From NCBI RefSeq assembly GCF_905475395.1, contig NC_058337.1, positions 102,232,368-102,296,367 of the forward strand: a stretch of 64,000 nt of DNA, written 5' to 3'. The position numbers were made by a program, and so were the translations under genes. This document shows positions 42,901 through 56,883 of the stretch, piece after piece. The notes below the pieces were generated by a model. It was not told the DNA's origin and did no database searches. It saw only the letters and a program-made list of their open reading frames with translations. Each line of letters starts with the position of its first letter. The first letter of the stretch is position 1. This DNA comes from Chrysoperla carnea (taxonomy: Eukaryota; Arthropoda; Insecta; Neuroptera; Chrysopidae).

Positions 42901-45900
42901 ACTTATTAATAGCTGCTCGAACAATGACGGAGGTGCTTGCGCTTAAAAGGCTGTTAAAAGGCCTATACCAGGGATGGTGAACCAATGATACTCAAAAATT
43001 GATACCTGTTTCGTACGTGCTTCTGGTTTTATTTCTTAAAAAATTTTTCAAAACTATTGATTGGCATTTACTTGTAAATTTATTTAGGACACTAATTATT
43101 TATTATTCAATGCAAACTTCGAATTCAGTTCTTTGCCATTGCATAAAACAATCATTCTCAAGTTATGTCTTTATTCAAAATAAATTGAAACGGAAATAAT
43201 GGGTATGATTGTTGTCAGAATTTATTCATCCAGATATTTCACCCAGTTTTGATTCATCTGACTATGATATGAATAATCAAAACATTTTGACTTTTACAAC
43301 TGGCATACAGAACCTTAAGAATTATGTTTTTGTCAATGGATCGCCGCGCCGGTCTAATTATCAAGAGTTTATAATGCTTCAGTTGAAACATTGACTGAAA
43401 ACTATTAGCTCGTTTCTGTTTTCAATGATTATTATGGAGGCGACGAAAAATGAACGTTCAAGTTTGAATCCTGATATTTAATTAATCGTTATAGTTATCA
43501 TTATTAATTTTTTTTTCATCTAGTAGTTGATAAAGGACCCCGAATATTTAACAATGGATTTGGCTTTTGGTTTCATAAAGAAATTTCATATAGAAATACG
43601 AAACAAATGGTTTTAGAGGGATTCGCATATTTGGGCTTTTAATCAGGATGACCAAAAGCCAAATCTAATGTGTTGTCCGCGGGGCAGCACTCTTATTGTT
43701 AAATGATTAATAAATTCTTGAAACTTCGTTAGTGGCTTCCTTTTGGCGAGTCTACGAAACCGTCTATCCAAGATTTTTTTCGAAAGTGCTGCATTTTCAA
43801 ATGAGCATGATAAAGTTATATTTAAGCTACCGATCGGAAAAATGCAGCAAGAAATTTGTCGGACACTATGACCACTTGATAACATTAATAATTATTAAAC
43901 AATATAATATTTTAAATACTGCCCCGAAGAGCTAGTCTACCACCTCGAACATGCTGTACTTATTCTAATGTAAATATTTTTGTTTTTCAATACATACATA
44001 AGTCCACTTTTGCTGAATTTTTTAATAATTAATGTTTTCAAGTGACCATAGTGTCCGTCAAATTCCCTGCTGCGTTTTTTTCAGACCGATAGCTGAAATA
44101 TGACGTTATCAAGCTTATTTGAACAGGTAGCAATTTCTAAAGTTTGGTAGACTCGACAAAATGAATTAATTCGAGTATGTATTGATAATTTAACGATAAG
44201 AGTGCTGCTCCGCGGACTATGTGAGGCCTTTTAAAGTAACGGTATTGTAATCCTGCTACTCCATATCATTTTAGTGGTTTATTAAAAAATGGTGGCCATT
44301 TTATTCTTCGTTCATTCGATTATTTTCCATAATCTTTTACAAAAGGTTTCATTATTATAATTTCACTGCACATATTTTTTTATAATTGCGGTAGATGGTT
44401 CTAATAAAATAAACTTAAAAATGTTATAATTCAAACAGTAACGTCCATTTAGCGCTCCCCGTATTCTTTTAATTAATTCGGGAACTATAAAAATAATAAC
44501 TATACGTGTGACTTAGCAATTATTGTTAATTAAAATTTAAATAGGTTAAGAGTTGTTTCTATCACCCGCGAATACAAATCTCCAAACTTGTGAAAAAATA
44601 GAATAAAATACCTACTACCAAAAAAAAGAAAAAAATTAATAAAAGATTTAAGAATAAAAAAAAATTATCATGCATACTACTACGTTTGTTCAAAATTATG
44701 GTTCAAATAGATTGGAGTATTTTTATATAAAAAAAAAACTTGCAATAAATAAAAAAATAAAAGCAAATTGCGTAATTAAAATAAATAATATATTCTCAAA
44801 AAATTACATGCGCTTTCTCAATAATTTTTTTTTTAACAACAATATTCTACATAATAATTATTAATATAATTTTTTTTTTCATTTTTATTATAATATACAA
44901 AAACAAAATGTTTCAACTTAAAATAAAATTATTTATAACTGATTTCCATATTTTAATTATTTTTTTAAATATTATGATGATATATTTTTTAGCTATTTCT
45001 CACTGAGTTCAGTATGAAGCACTACAAAAAAGTAAAAAAAAAATAAAATAAATAATTTTTGTCTAGAAAAATATACCGAATTATTTGTTTTGTAAACTAA
45101 TTAATGATATTCCAGAAAAATGCAAAACATAATACCTTTCAATCGAAAGGTAAACGCGGTTAGTTCTATTATTCTTGAATATATATAATTTAAGTATGGC
45201 CTAAAATTAATGAAGCGAGTTATTTGAAATCGTTATCTTGCATGAAAATAGGATATATTATCCGGCCAGCTAGTTTTAATATTTGGTGTATTGATTTTAA
45301 AGTCTCTGATAATCATCAGCGTTGTATGGCGAAGATATCTTTGGTCATAATGATTGGAAAAACATTATAATACTCCGAGGCCTGTGTTTCAAGCCAGTAT
45401 ATTTTTTTGTATATTATTTAAAATCAGAAACATTTCTGAGGGGGGAAATAATCTGGAGGAGGAAAAAAGCGATGTCCCGGCTGATATATGGACGTCTAGC
45501 ATAAATCGCTAATGATAGAAGTTTGAAATTTCGAGAGAATATTGATTTTATAGTGTAGGTGTCATTTAAGAAAGGATTTTTCGAAATTCATCCGTGAGTT
45601 TTCTCCATTGTCTGTTTGACAGAACCTGTAGTTTTATTAATAATATCATGAGAATTTTCACAAATTAATTTTAATATTTTGTGCCGTGTTATATTTTAAA
45701 AAATAAATTTTGAAATCAATAACCAAATATTATAGCTCCATAAAATCAATTTTGGAAAAATTTCCCGCAAATAGATTTAATTTATTTGTTTTAGATTATA
45801 ATAATATCATTAATTTGTCACTAGATAGTACAAGTTTTTAAGCTAGGATAAAAGTCGTAGTCCATTCTTGAAGAAATTTTGAAACTTGGTAGATCCGAAG

Positions 45901-48900
45901 GTTTAATATTTGTTTATTAATAATTTTTTCCCTAAAAACTCAACACCTGATCCTCTATTATTATTTCTAGTTATTTTTGGACTTATAGATGCCCGGAAAT
46001 TACTCTGAAATAGAGGTCCCGGCTTTCAAAATTGGTGTAGAGGGAAAATTTATTAGATACGACGTTGATAACTAGCCTCTTAAATTTCCAACCGTTCTAA
46101 AATGACAAATACCACGCTTGAGCCTTGAGTAAAGTTTGTTTAAGATAGAAACTTATCATCCCAGACTGTAATGTCCCTACCTTATTATTTGAGTACGTAT
46201 TTCACAGCGCCTACAGAAAATTTACGATTTAATATCAACGTCTGTGTTATTTTTTCGTTTCTATAAATGAAAATATTTAATGTGCGTTTTCCACTGAAGT
46301 GTACAGTCTAACCATCATATGTTAAGGAGTATAAGGTGTTAAGCTAACAAAAGCTATTAAAAGTATCACACATGAGGGACTTTGACTTAAAGTACACAAA
46401 AATTTAAAATAAAAATATAATTTTGATGAAATACTTTTTCTAATGATATCCTCGTTATTACGAAAGCACCATACAAGCCAATTTTTCCAATGATTTCTTT
46501 CAAAATGGATTCTAAAATGTACCCAGGGACTTTGACTTAAAGTACACAAAAATTTGAAATAAATGTAAAAATTTAATTTTGATGAAATACTTTTTCCAGT
46601 GATTTCCTCTTTTTTACGAAAGCACCATACAAGCCAATTTTTCCAATGATGTCTTTCAAAATGGATTCTAAAATGTAACCTATACTAACGAGTAAATTTA
46701 TCCTATTTCAAAAAACTTGTAATTGCATGGATAAATTTTGTAGTGGGTTATTTTTTCCTCTCAAAGAATGTTCACGTATTTTGCAAGATAATGATCATAT
46801 GAGAATGTATTATTTAAAAAAAAAATAAGATACATTATTGAATATTAATTAACATCGAATTGCAAATTTGATGAATGATAAATGAAAAATTTTACAGAAA
46901 AATAAACAATTTTATTTTCATTGTCAACATTATTTTTAAAAAAAAGCAAGCAATATTAAATTTTAGCACAATACTTTAATTAACGAAACATGCATCAAGA
47001 AAAATTATTATGTAAAAAGAAAATGATGTGTTAGAAAGAATTTGCTTTATTAAAAGATTTTCTACCAGATTTATCGCTTCTACCAGTCAAATAAATTTTT
47101 TTTTCTTTTTTGGACCAATGAAATTCAGTGTCTATTCTCGTAGTAGAATAATAAATAATTTTCGACGTAGATTTACTCAAACTTTTTTAGTGTGAGGCAT
47201 ACGAATTTTTGTTTTTGAGTTTTTTTAAGTGTATTTTTTATTTTGTTTCCCTACTGTTTCGTACCCTGGACCTTTTTTGTTAACTCGACGATTACTAATT
47301 ATTTGGACTTAGGATTGTATTTATTCGCCATAAACTTATAAGCCCTAGCTTTTATCGTTATCGGGAGAAATGTTGTTATTTTTTCAAGTAGCCTGATTGA
47401 TTGTTTTGGATGTGATTAATGAAAAATCTATGAGTAAAAGGCCTAGAAAAATTTCAGAATGGACACATAGATTTCTGGATAGATTTACTAAATCGCTCTA
47501 TGGTTAATTAAGTATTGAAATAAACGTATTTCGTGAGTAAAATAAACAGATAAAATGTTCTACATTTTTCCAGAATAATTTTTTTTTTTTAAATAGGGAA
47601 TCAATTTTCTTTGAGTTTAAATCTAACCTTGAAGCAGCAACATGTGTGGACAATTTTAGGCAGCCTTTGAAACAAGAGAATTAAACCCACAAATAATTTT
47701 CTCAATAATCCTAAAATGGTCAGCCGTAAGAAAACAATAAGCGAGATGCATCACTAAACACGTGGGTACTTACACAACAGTAATTAAAAACTTTAAACTT
47801 TAAAAACCTGATTGCATTTGATAAATATTAAGGTAGTACCAAACTATTTTTAGGTTGTCAAGAATTTCGTGAAATTTAAAATATTGGTAAATTATTAAAT
47901 TAGCTGATTTTTTGTTGACAATTTATCCCCACGTTATTTTTGAGAAAATCGTTAAATAAGTTACAAATGGTGAAATGAAATGCGTGATTCCGATTGTTTT
48001 TACTTCAAACTTTCTCAACACATACTTTCCTCAAAAAATTTCTTAGAATTTATTGCTGAACAAAAAAATTAAGAATTATTTAAGATATTAACTTTTGAAA
48101 TAAAAACAATAGTATACTTTATTACCCATAAACAACTATTATACTACTTTTGCATTCCGAAAGATTTGAATTCGTATTCGAAAAGATTAAATTAAAAAAT
48201 TATTCTTCTAGAAAAATGCTTGTACACAAAAATTTTCTTGTCTACTAGGCTACAAAATCTATTTCCAAAAGGAATTGTACACGAAAATCCGAGATTTTTC
48301 ATTGTTGCAAAAACCAGAAAATAAAATTAAGAAATAAGTTTTTTTTCTTCGAAATTCTAAATAATTTGAGTTAAAAATAGCACCTCCTAAATAACTATTT
48401 AAGCTTTTACTGCGAGAATTTATTTTACTTACCAAAGAGGGTTTATCAAGAATATTTATGTAATATACATTTACCATGATAAACTCTCAAAAAATTACAA
48501 GAAAATTTGACAATAATAACGACTGACCTCCTGCCGAAGAATAAGGAAGCAGAAAACATAGCACAGCGAATAATGGATTGATTATTTTGGATATTAGTAA
48601 GAAGTTAGTACTATCAGGACAATTGTGTTAGTAAATACCTGAATAACATGCTTCCAGTTTGATACTTGGTGACAGTGACCACAGCGAAATGGTGCTTGGC
48701 CGCCGCCACCGCGTGTATTAACACTTGCCTCATCATCATTGCTGTTATTCTCGCCAAATGTTTGTGCGGTTCCAATTTCACTGCTCGTACTCAATTCACT
48801 ACTTTCTGTTCCTTGTTGTTGATGTTGATTTGCTGGTGTGGATGTTTGGTTTGTGGTAGAATCACTGCTCAAAACATTCTCAAACCGTTGTTGAATGTAA

Positions 48901-51900
48901 TGTTCTTTTACATGTTGCAATAGAACTTGACGATCCACGTCTCTGAATACAAATTTAAAAAATCATCATCAGAAAGAATCCTACACAACTACTCTGATAT
49001 TTATTTTTAAGGTTATTTAAAGCATGTTTCATAAATCTTTAAACATTTATTCAAGCTTTTTTGTAACAACTACTTTCGATTTAACAGTTCAATTTTTTTG
49101 ATTTCGTGATAAGTTAATAGAAGGAGACCTTATAGTTTTGGTTCCATTACTTCTGTAACTCAAACAATCGAAATTTTGTCTAAACTCTCTTTCATCTGAC
49201 ATTGCAGAGTAATTTTAGGTTATTTACTTTACAACCTCGAACATGGTTATTAAAATTTAGTGACTGCAGGGTTAAAGGAAAATTTTTTCCCGAATTTAGC
49301 AAATTTGATAATATAACAAACATAAAAAAAAAAGGTTAAAAATATACTTTTAAAATAGTTATCAGTTTTTAAAATACCCGAACAATATGTAATATGTAGT
49401 TATATACTTTGTTCCTGAATGGTTAAACGAATAACTAGACAAGTGAAAACAAACAATTGACTGAGTTAATTGTTGAAATACCATGTATAGACAGTGATGA
49501 TTACTCTGTCACATTACACATACATACATGTCACACATATATAAAACTGATATAGCCATAACATGAATACTACATACAATACACTTTGCGCATAATTTCC
49601 GCTCTAACGGGTAAACGGTGATGTTTACGAAAAAATGTTTCAAACAAAAGTTGTTAAATTTTTTATAAGGAACATTTTTTACATTTAAACTTTTGTTCTA
49701 TCTCTAACAGTTTACAAAATGACCCAATAGACCTATGTTGCTCATTTACGAACTTGACCTCACTTTTTAGGTCCTGAGTGCGCTGTATTTCAGCTTGATA
49801 TCTCTTTTCGTTTTTGAGTAATCGTGATGACAGACGGACAGGCGACAGGCAGACAGACAGACAACCGGAATTGGACTAATTAGATGATTCTATGAACACG
49901 TATACCAAAATTTTGTTCGTAGCATCAATATTTTTAAGCGTTACAAACTTGGGACTAAACTTAATAATTTACTATTTATATTTCATATACATGGTATAAA
50001 AATTCACTTATTGTTCAGCTACTTTGTAATCGTCTGTATGGTTGATTAACCGGTTAAATATTTTTTGATTCAAAACAAAAACAATAGATGCAAACAAACA
50101 ATCACTAATATTGAACTGCGGTAAATTTGAATTATGATTCAAATCAAAACTATTACGACGAATAAACATTATTTTTCAATGAATTTTTTTAATTCAAAGA
50201 AATTAATTGTAAAAATTATTTAAAATTTTTTAATTAAACAATGATTTTTAAATTATGTCAAGCATCATAAAAAGCTTCGAAGATGTGTTTGTTTGTATAA
50301 ATTTATGTTCTTTTGAATAATTATGGTATAACGTAATTAATTTTATAAAATAAACATTATATTTCCAATGAATTTTTTGAATTCAAAGTGATTGTAATAA
50401 TTCTTTTGAAATTTTTTAATTAAACAACTATTTTTAAATTATGTCAAGCGTCATAAAAAGCTTGATAATTTTAAAAGCTTGTTTTCGTTTGAATAATTTT
50501 ATGGCCTATATGGCATTGCAGATACAGGTCTTATACTCTTATTGCCCTCCGTTAAAAATATGACTGACGATAAATTTTATTATGAAAGAATTTTATTGGT
50601 TGAAAGAGGGCGATTTTCCCAAGTTTTGTTTCCAAAGGTTTTTAACTATAAAAAGAAGAAGGGTGCAAATTTGTGTAAAGTGAGAATGGTATATTTATTG
50701 ATCCTTATTCCTTACACTTAAATAACTCAAACTATGTTAATGGCAAGGGAAAACTTCGCTTATATATTAATATTTCTAACATAAAAATTCTTAGTAACAT
50801 TTCCTATTTCTAATATACCTGTCAGTGGAAAAGTAATCAAAAAAGTAATTGAGTACTGTTATCTTGGACAAATTCGAATATCAATCGATTAAAGAAATAT
50901 ACATTAAAGTATATCCATTGCATAGAAAGGCTGTTTAATAGCTATTTTTAGAAAATTTTCGACCGTGGGCTACTAAAAAGTCTTTTTTTCCTTTTTGGTA
51001 GATCTATTAATAAAATTATCCTTCTCCGAGGAAAAATGAAAGCTCTGTCGTCAAAAGACAAGCTGGGACACCAAAGGGTTGCATTGGGATTGTATTTTTA
51101 ACGACAGCCGTTAATTTGACCTTGATCCTTAAAGTCAAGGTGGATAGATTAAAATGGACTACTTATATTTTGACTTAATTAGCGCCCTCACGGGTAAACA
51201 ATGATGTTTACGAAAAAAAAGTTTCAAACAAAAGTTGTTTATTTTTTTATAAGGAATATTTTATCAATTAAAATTTTTTCTCTCTCTTAGAGTTTACAAG
51301 ATGTTTCTTTCCTATGGATCAAAAGCCAATTAATCAATGTTGCACATTTATGGACTAAAAAAATCACTTTTTACGTTCTGAGCACGCTATAAATATTATT
51401 AGGAATTTTTTTATTTAGAGCTTTGGAGAGATTTTTAGGTAGGATGGATTAAAATGGCCCACGAGTGTATAAAGATGGCACTGCCTCTAAATAAAACCGT
51501 TAAAATAAAAAGCACAAAACACAAATTTATAAGTAAACAAATAAAACTCACCTAAAATTACATTTTTTACATTTCCACAACGATCTTCTTGGACCACCTG
51601 AAGACGCACTCACTGTTGAATTCACTGACAATGTTGGTGATAATAATTCTTGTTTCATTGTTTTTTGTAGCTCAGAAGTTGCATTATTATTACTAATATT
51701 ATTTTGTATACTAATCGATGCCTGATTATTATTTAATTCGCTATCACAATTTTTCACAGATCGTGTTACTTTTATGCCAGGTGGTAATTTTGTAAATATC
51801 GATTCCTCATCATTACCTTGTGTTGATGTCGTCACAATAACATTACCCGTAGTTGCTCCACGTGATTTTTTATTATCAATCATTTTATTATCACTAGTTG

Positions 51901-54900
51901 TCGGTGATAACGATGATTCTTTCATCTGCATTAAATATTTATTATATTTTGAGTAATTTCGACGACCAGTTTCATCAGTCATCAATACTTTGGCTTGTTG
52001 ATGTGCAGAATCGCGTACAGATTTTAATCGTATATGCTTCGTTATATCCCATCGCCAGTTGGATCGATACGAGCATAATGAACACTCAAAAGGTTTCTTA
52101 TTTAAATGACCAACGATATGTACATGAAAGCGTGACGCAGTTGTCGCCCAAAATGAACAATGAGGACATTTAAATACCCGTTTTCCATTTGTTGCTAAAT
52201 CTAAATCGGTACCATGTGTTATTGGTTTACTTGGTATGGGTGCCGATACAGCATGTATCGATATTTCATCAATTGTACTATTTTCAGATACGTTAGTCAC
52301 AGATAAATCTAATCCGTTAGCTGTTTCATTACTATCATCTGTTATAGTATGCGTACTTTCTTCATTAGCCTGCACTTCCATTGGTTGGTTCTCTTTTTTC
52401 TCTGGCATACTATTCCATACAAATACTTTATTCTCCATCGGATGGGGTTCTTTGTTATCGTTTGAATTATCTTCATCGTTAGTGGCTACATGAATTTTAT
52501 TACAACTTTGCATGTGAATTATTAAATCTGTACTGGATTTACAACGTTGACGACAATATTGACAACGTGTGGAACTAAAATGTGGAACTGACTGTTCTTG
52601 TGTACTATCATCGGTACATTTACCACATTGTTTTTGATGTGTTGCCATTTCTGATAAACATTTAACTGTGTGGCCACATCCACGGCATGTAAGACTATCT
52701 GCACCGGGTAATGCATTTGTCATTAATTTTTCTTTTAATTTATCAAAGAATGAAGCATTTTTCTTCTGTAATGCAATCGTTTGAGGTGATAACGTTTTCG
52801 ATTGTTCATTTTTAATAGCTGTTATTTCGACGATATCATTGTATCGATTTGTAATATTATCTTGATCGTGATCATCGAACAAGGATGTAAAATCACGTAA
52901 TGAACTATTTATTGACTTAGCACAGAGATCATTTAAATCTTGTTGACTTATATTTATTGGTGATAATATTGCTGACTCGTTATTTGATGATGATAAAGTA
53001 TACTTTGGTGAGGATAATAATTTTAAGGTTCCTGTATTTTGTATTGGTATTAAATTTGGTATTGGTCGACATTTTTTTTTGGCAATTATTGGACTAGAAT
53101 TTGTACTTTTATTATTATTATTATTATTGTTAATGTTATTATTAACGTTGTTGAATTGTTGTTGGATTGTATGTGACAATTCTTGTTGTTTAATAATTGG
53201 TCTGGAATTTGATATCTGTAACATAGATATGTATATTTGTAATTGTATCTTCAAGGTGTATTTTAAACTTACAGATAAGAAATTCTTTTTATTGATAAGA
53301 TATTGTTTAAGTAAATATAATGAAATCATTTTATATCTGTCTTAGGAGGGATACTTCTTTTGATTAAGCAATTTTTTTTTTGTTACAAATTTGTTAAACA
53401 AATATTAAAATTAACAAGTGGAAGAGAAAGTTTTTAATTTTAAGTTTAAAATTATGATTTAATTTTGGCTTAGTATTTTATTCTATTTAAAATTAAAATA
53501 GGCTTGGAATTCAAGAGTATAATATGATCTCATCATACCTGAATAACCAGATTGTCGCATAATATATACCTTGCTTTTTTCCCATTTTAACACAGAAATT
53601 ATAAACTGGGGTGCCGGCATTAGCCAACATAAAACTCTGAGCTGTGCACTTTTTACGAACCCTTCGACGGACACGTCTGCAGACAGTCTGCTCACTGAAC
53701 GTGAGTATCGATATATTGTTATCGATACACACACACGCCTGGCGATAAGCGATTATATTCATAAATCGTTTTAAATGAAACTGGGACACATTGAAACGTT
53801 CATGCAAACACTAATAAATACACATCAATTTACAAAGTCGAGGACTTTCTTAGTGCGAGGCTATGAGCGGTTGCTCAAGTTTGCCGAACCGGCACTGAAG
53901 AGGCGCAGGGGCGGACTAGCAGGAAACAGCTCACCGGGAACTCATACAAGGCTCGACCCTAAGTGCAAATAAGGTAAGCGGATTGGTCTAGCATAGAATT
54001 GACCGGCAACGTACTTCAATCTTTGGCAGACGTATTTGTTAATTAAAATATATTTTAATTAAAATATAAAATACATTAGTTAATTAAATACCTGTGCGAT
54101 CTTTGGTGCAGACCGACATCAGATTAGAAATGAGGAACATAACGCTCAACTTTTAGCCAAATAAGTAATTTTTAATCTTTCCATTAAAAATTTTTATTTC
54201 TATTTTACTTGATAAAAACACGTGGACAATCATTTTCTTAGTTTCACCCCTTCTGATATAGTTAGTTAGCTTAGTTTTGGTAGTTTTGATCAAAGGACCT
54301 CTGGATTATGAGCAAAGCATGCTTCTACTGTGCCACTCTGCTCTGTTTAATAATATCGTAATGGGATGGGAAACTAAGCGTAGGGGCAAATATCGTTCAC
54401 TTGAAAAATGGCTGTGAGGAGAGGATGATGAAATTATATAAGGATTCCGTTTGTCGGATTTCTCGGATTTAGCCTCAGAGAGAGGCTAACTTTCGTGCAG
54501 ATAATATCTTTTAATCCTGAAACTGCGTCCCGATCGACAGTTTAGGCGAGGAAGAAGAGGGAGGGAATGTTAAAAACTATTTTGATTATGTAAAATCGAA
54601 ATTTATCACTTTTTACGCCTTTAGAACGCTATAAAAATTTTAGCTTGATATCTCTTTTCGTTTTCGAGTTATCGTGTCCGCGGGCGGACGGACAACCGGA
54701 AAGAAAATAATTAAGTGACTTTATGAAGACGTATACCAAAATTTTATTCGTATCGTCAATATTTCTAAGCGTTAAAAACTTAGGACTAAAATTAGTACAT
54801 ATATTTCATATATACAGAGTATCAAAATGCATAGACAGGGTGCCCAAAAGTAATGAGCAGTAGAAAAAAACGAGAATAGGCTTTCGTTAATAATCGTTTT

Positions 54901-55634
54901 AAGTTTTAAGAATTTGTCGATGAATATTACAAAAATCGTTTATTAGTTTTTATATTAATTTAGAAGAGTTGTAGGAAATAGACAAAATTAAATATTTTCA
55001 GAGAATGACGGATTTTACCGGGATATTTAAAATTTGTATTATTTTTTATTTACTATTTTACCGATTTATTAGTACAAAAATAATAATTTCTAAGCTATTT
55101 GTTTCTTTAACTGGTTTTGCTATGCTCACACATAGGCTCCTGTTTTAAGCTTTGGGAGTTTTCATCAAATTCTAAAAATTGAATTTTGTTTTTGTTTTGA
55201 CAGGAGTACCTATTATATAATTACTTTACGAATTTGTATTTACAGAAAATAAATAAATTATGAAAAAAAAGATTCATGAATTTTTTTGCTTCTTTTGATT
55301 CAAGAAAACCATGCTCAAAGTTTGCCAATGTAGTTTTGAACCGCTCTGTATATAATCATATTGGCACGTGTTGTCGAGATAAATTTTGTTACTTTTTTTA
55401 TCCCTTTTTACATAAAAAATATCATGTCCCATATTTTTTTTAGGATAATCTTTTCTTTTGATAGTTTTGACTATACTAAAATAGACACTTTGAAAAAAGG
55501 AATTATTAATGTTCCTGTAACCTATCAAAAGAAGTAAATAATGCAAATAAAAATAAAATATTGAATTCAAAAAGGGGGAAATAAAAACGATGATAAATAA
55601 ATTATTCAAAAACCACTATAAATAGATTTTTAGT

Positions 55635-55667
<33 letters not shown>

Positions 55668-56883
55668 CAACTTATAATACCTGAGTATAGAGGTCGTTGT
55701 GTTGCTCATGATTGTTGATAGTAGCAGATGACGCTGAAGTTGTTGGTAAATTTGAATCACTAGCACCCACCTTATTGCGACGTCGGCCGACGCCTAAACC
55801 AGCTGCAGCCGCTTGACCAACCGGTGGTATATGATGATTGATTTCATGAACAGTTAAACTTTGTTTTATATCCGCTGTAAAATTACATGCACAACATTTA
55901 AATGCACCATGTCCATTATGGTTTTTATTATGACGATCTAAATTCCATTTATATGGTGTACGAAAATCACATAAATCACATTTAATCATTGGCATTGAAT
56001 GATATTTCACATGTTTGGTAAAACGTGCTTTTATATGCGTTACATAACTACACTTAACACAACGAAAGAAACGTGTTTTTATGTGATCTTGACGTTCATG
56101 TCGCGTTAAATGTCCTTGATGCCGTGTTGTAAATGGACATAACGAACATTTTAATTTATTATTATTATTATTCTCTAATTTATTATTATTATTATTATTT
56201 ACTGTTACAGCAGCCATTTCATTCACATTTAATTCTTCTGACATCTGTTGTTTATTTATTGTACTAGCAGGAGTTTGAGTTTCATTGATTATATAATCAT
56301 CGAAAATTGTTGAATCAGCGTAATCTTCTTCATACATTTCATCCATTGGACGTTTTGTACGTTTTCGGGCACGTCGTAATGTTGTTGTTTTCCTTAAATC
56401 ACTATTATGATTCTGTTGATTTGAAATTGATTCATCTTTATCATGAACAATTCGCATATGGCGTGCTAACTTTTGAAAATGACGTGATGCATACAGACAA
56501 TCTTTACATTCATAAATTTTCACTTTTTCTTTATGGATATCACGTAAATGATGTAAATGTTGTCGTGGATTTTGTGTAAAATAACTGCATAAGTTACACG
56601 CGTAATTACGTTTTACTTTACATTGTGGTAAATCTTCATCACCAGTTGTTGGTGGAGGAATTTGTTCTATAATTTTCATCGACGCTGTTGGATGTGATAC
56701 TGTCGTTCGTTCGATTTGGACGTCTTCCTTCTTCGCATCGTGATCGGTTATTGACGATGTTTTGAGTTGCGTCGTTGAAGATTCTTCGACATCTTCATCA
56801 TCAACATATAAACGATTACCACTTACAACACTACGAATTACCAATGAATCACCGCTACGACTTACCATCGATGGTGCTGACAT
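39981..56883 (-). CDS. Large multi-C2H2 zinc-finger protein, four coding exons
   Basis: Coding exons (minus): 55681-56883, 51552-53215, 48639-48942, 39981-42398. All GT-AG and in phase, giving 1,862 residues. Two fingers are cut by introns and restored by splicing: WKCKKCNFR|DVDRQVLLQHV, and FRCGHCHQVSNWKHVIQ|RH followed by CRLKH. This strongly supports the single-gene model. By eye there are about 26 fingers: six in exon 1, two C2HC-like plus two C2H2 in exon 2, two spanning junctions, and fourteen in the last exon. Exon 2 has an Asn repeat coded by ATT/AAT triplets and a GLDLSV motif (near residue 702), close to the CtBP-binding PxDLS type. An acceptor just before the ATG (56907) shows a noncoding first exon further right. 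It is most likely a nuclear DNA-binding regulator, possibly a repressor. I do not recognise the orthologue. Confidence 0.88.
43557..43665. repeat. 15-bp perfect inverted repeat
   Basis: GATTTGGCTTTTGGT (43557-43571) is matched by ACCAAAAGCCAAATC (43651-43665). It borders the large foldback element immediately to the right and may be part of an older insertion. Confidence 0.5.
43673..44219. mobile_element. Foldback MITE with arms of about 240 bases
   Basis: About 547 bases. The left arm starts GTCCGCGGGGCAGCACTCTT and the right arm is its complement, ending AAGAGTGCTGCTCCGCGGAC. Matching continues inward past 'gagtctac', 'aagcttgataacg'-like and 'cggacactatg' phrases, with about one mismatch in six or seven. 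ATGTG flanks both ends and may be a target-site duplication. It is noncoding. Confidence 0.65.
46376..46678. repeat. Tandem repeat, two 150-base units
   Basis: Units 46376-46525 and 46526-46678 share 'gggactttgacttaaagtac', 'gatgaaatactttttc' and 'gcaccatacaagccaatttt' with about 10% differences. It lies in the zinc-finger gene intron and is not coding. Confidence 0.75.
49440..50000 (+). repeat. Family A dispersed repeat, copy 2
   Basis: Full-length relative of 34546-35110 with the same start, GACA-rich middle (GGCAGACAGACAGACAACCG) and CATGGTATAAA end. Confidence 0.75.
50162..50510. repeat. Diverged tandem duplication, period about 187 bases
   Basis: Both units carry 'ataaacattat', 'ccaatgaattttttgaattc'-like, 'tttaattaaacaa' and 'aaattatgtcaagc' followed by 'tcataaaaagctt'. 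Function unknown. Confidence 0.65.
51178..51470 (+). repeat. Family A repeat, partial and diverged
   Basis: Starts within the family at 'tagcgccctcacgggtaaac' and fades after the 'ttttacgttctgagcacgct' block. Confidence 0.6.
53216..55680 (-). other. Zinc-finger gene intron 1 of the coding part, 2.5 kb
   Basis: Holds a partial family A repeat (54590-54830), a GC-richer stretch without recognised function (53600-53990) and an A tract of nearly 30 bases (55639-55667) close to the donor. Confidence 0.6.
54590..54830 (+). repeat. Family A repeat, 3' half
   Basis: Matches the family from 'atcactttttacg' through 'tatctcttttcgttttcgag', a shortened GGACGGACAACCGG part, and 'aaaacttaggactaaaatt'. 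Confidence 0.6.

Larger units (their letters stand above)
42399..48638 (-). other. Zinc-finger gene intron 3, 6.2 kb
   Basis: A long AT-rich intron. It contains a foldback element (43673-44219), a small inverted repeat (43557-43665) and a two-copy tandem repeat (46376-46678). Low-complexity A/T tracts fill 44600-45120. No nested gene was recognised. Confidence 0.65.
48943..51551 (-). other. Zinc-finger gene intron 2, 2.6 kb
   Basis: Contains a full family A repeat (49440-50000), a partial one (51178-51470) and a tandem duplication (50162-50510). No gene was seen. Confidence 0.65.

Noticed and set aside
44600-45120. Low-complexity A/T stretch as a replication origin or scaffold region
   Set aside because: Composition alone does not support a function in this AT-rich genome.
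55639-55667. Long A tract near the zinc-finger exon as a processed pseudogene tail
   Set aside because: No coding or cDNA-like sequence precedes it and it lies next to a genuine splice donor.
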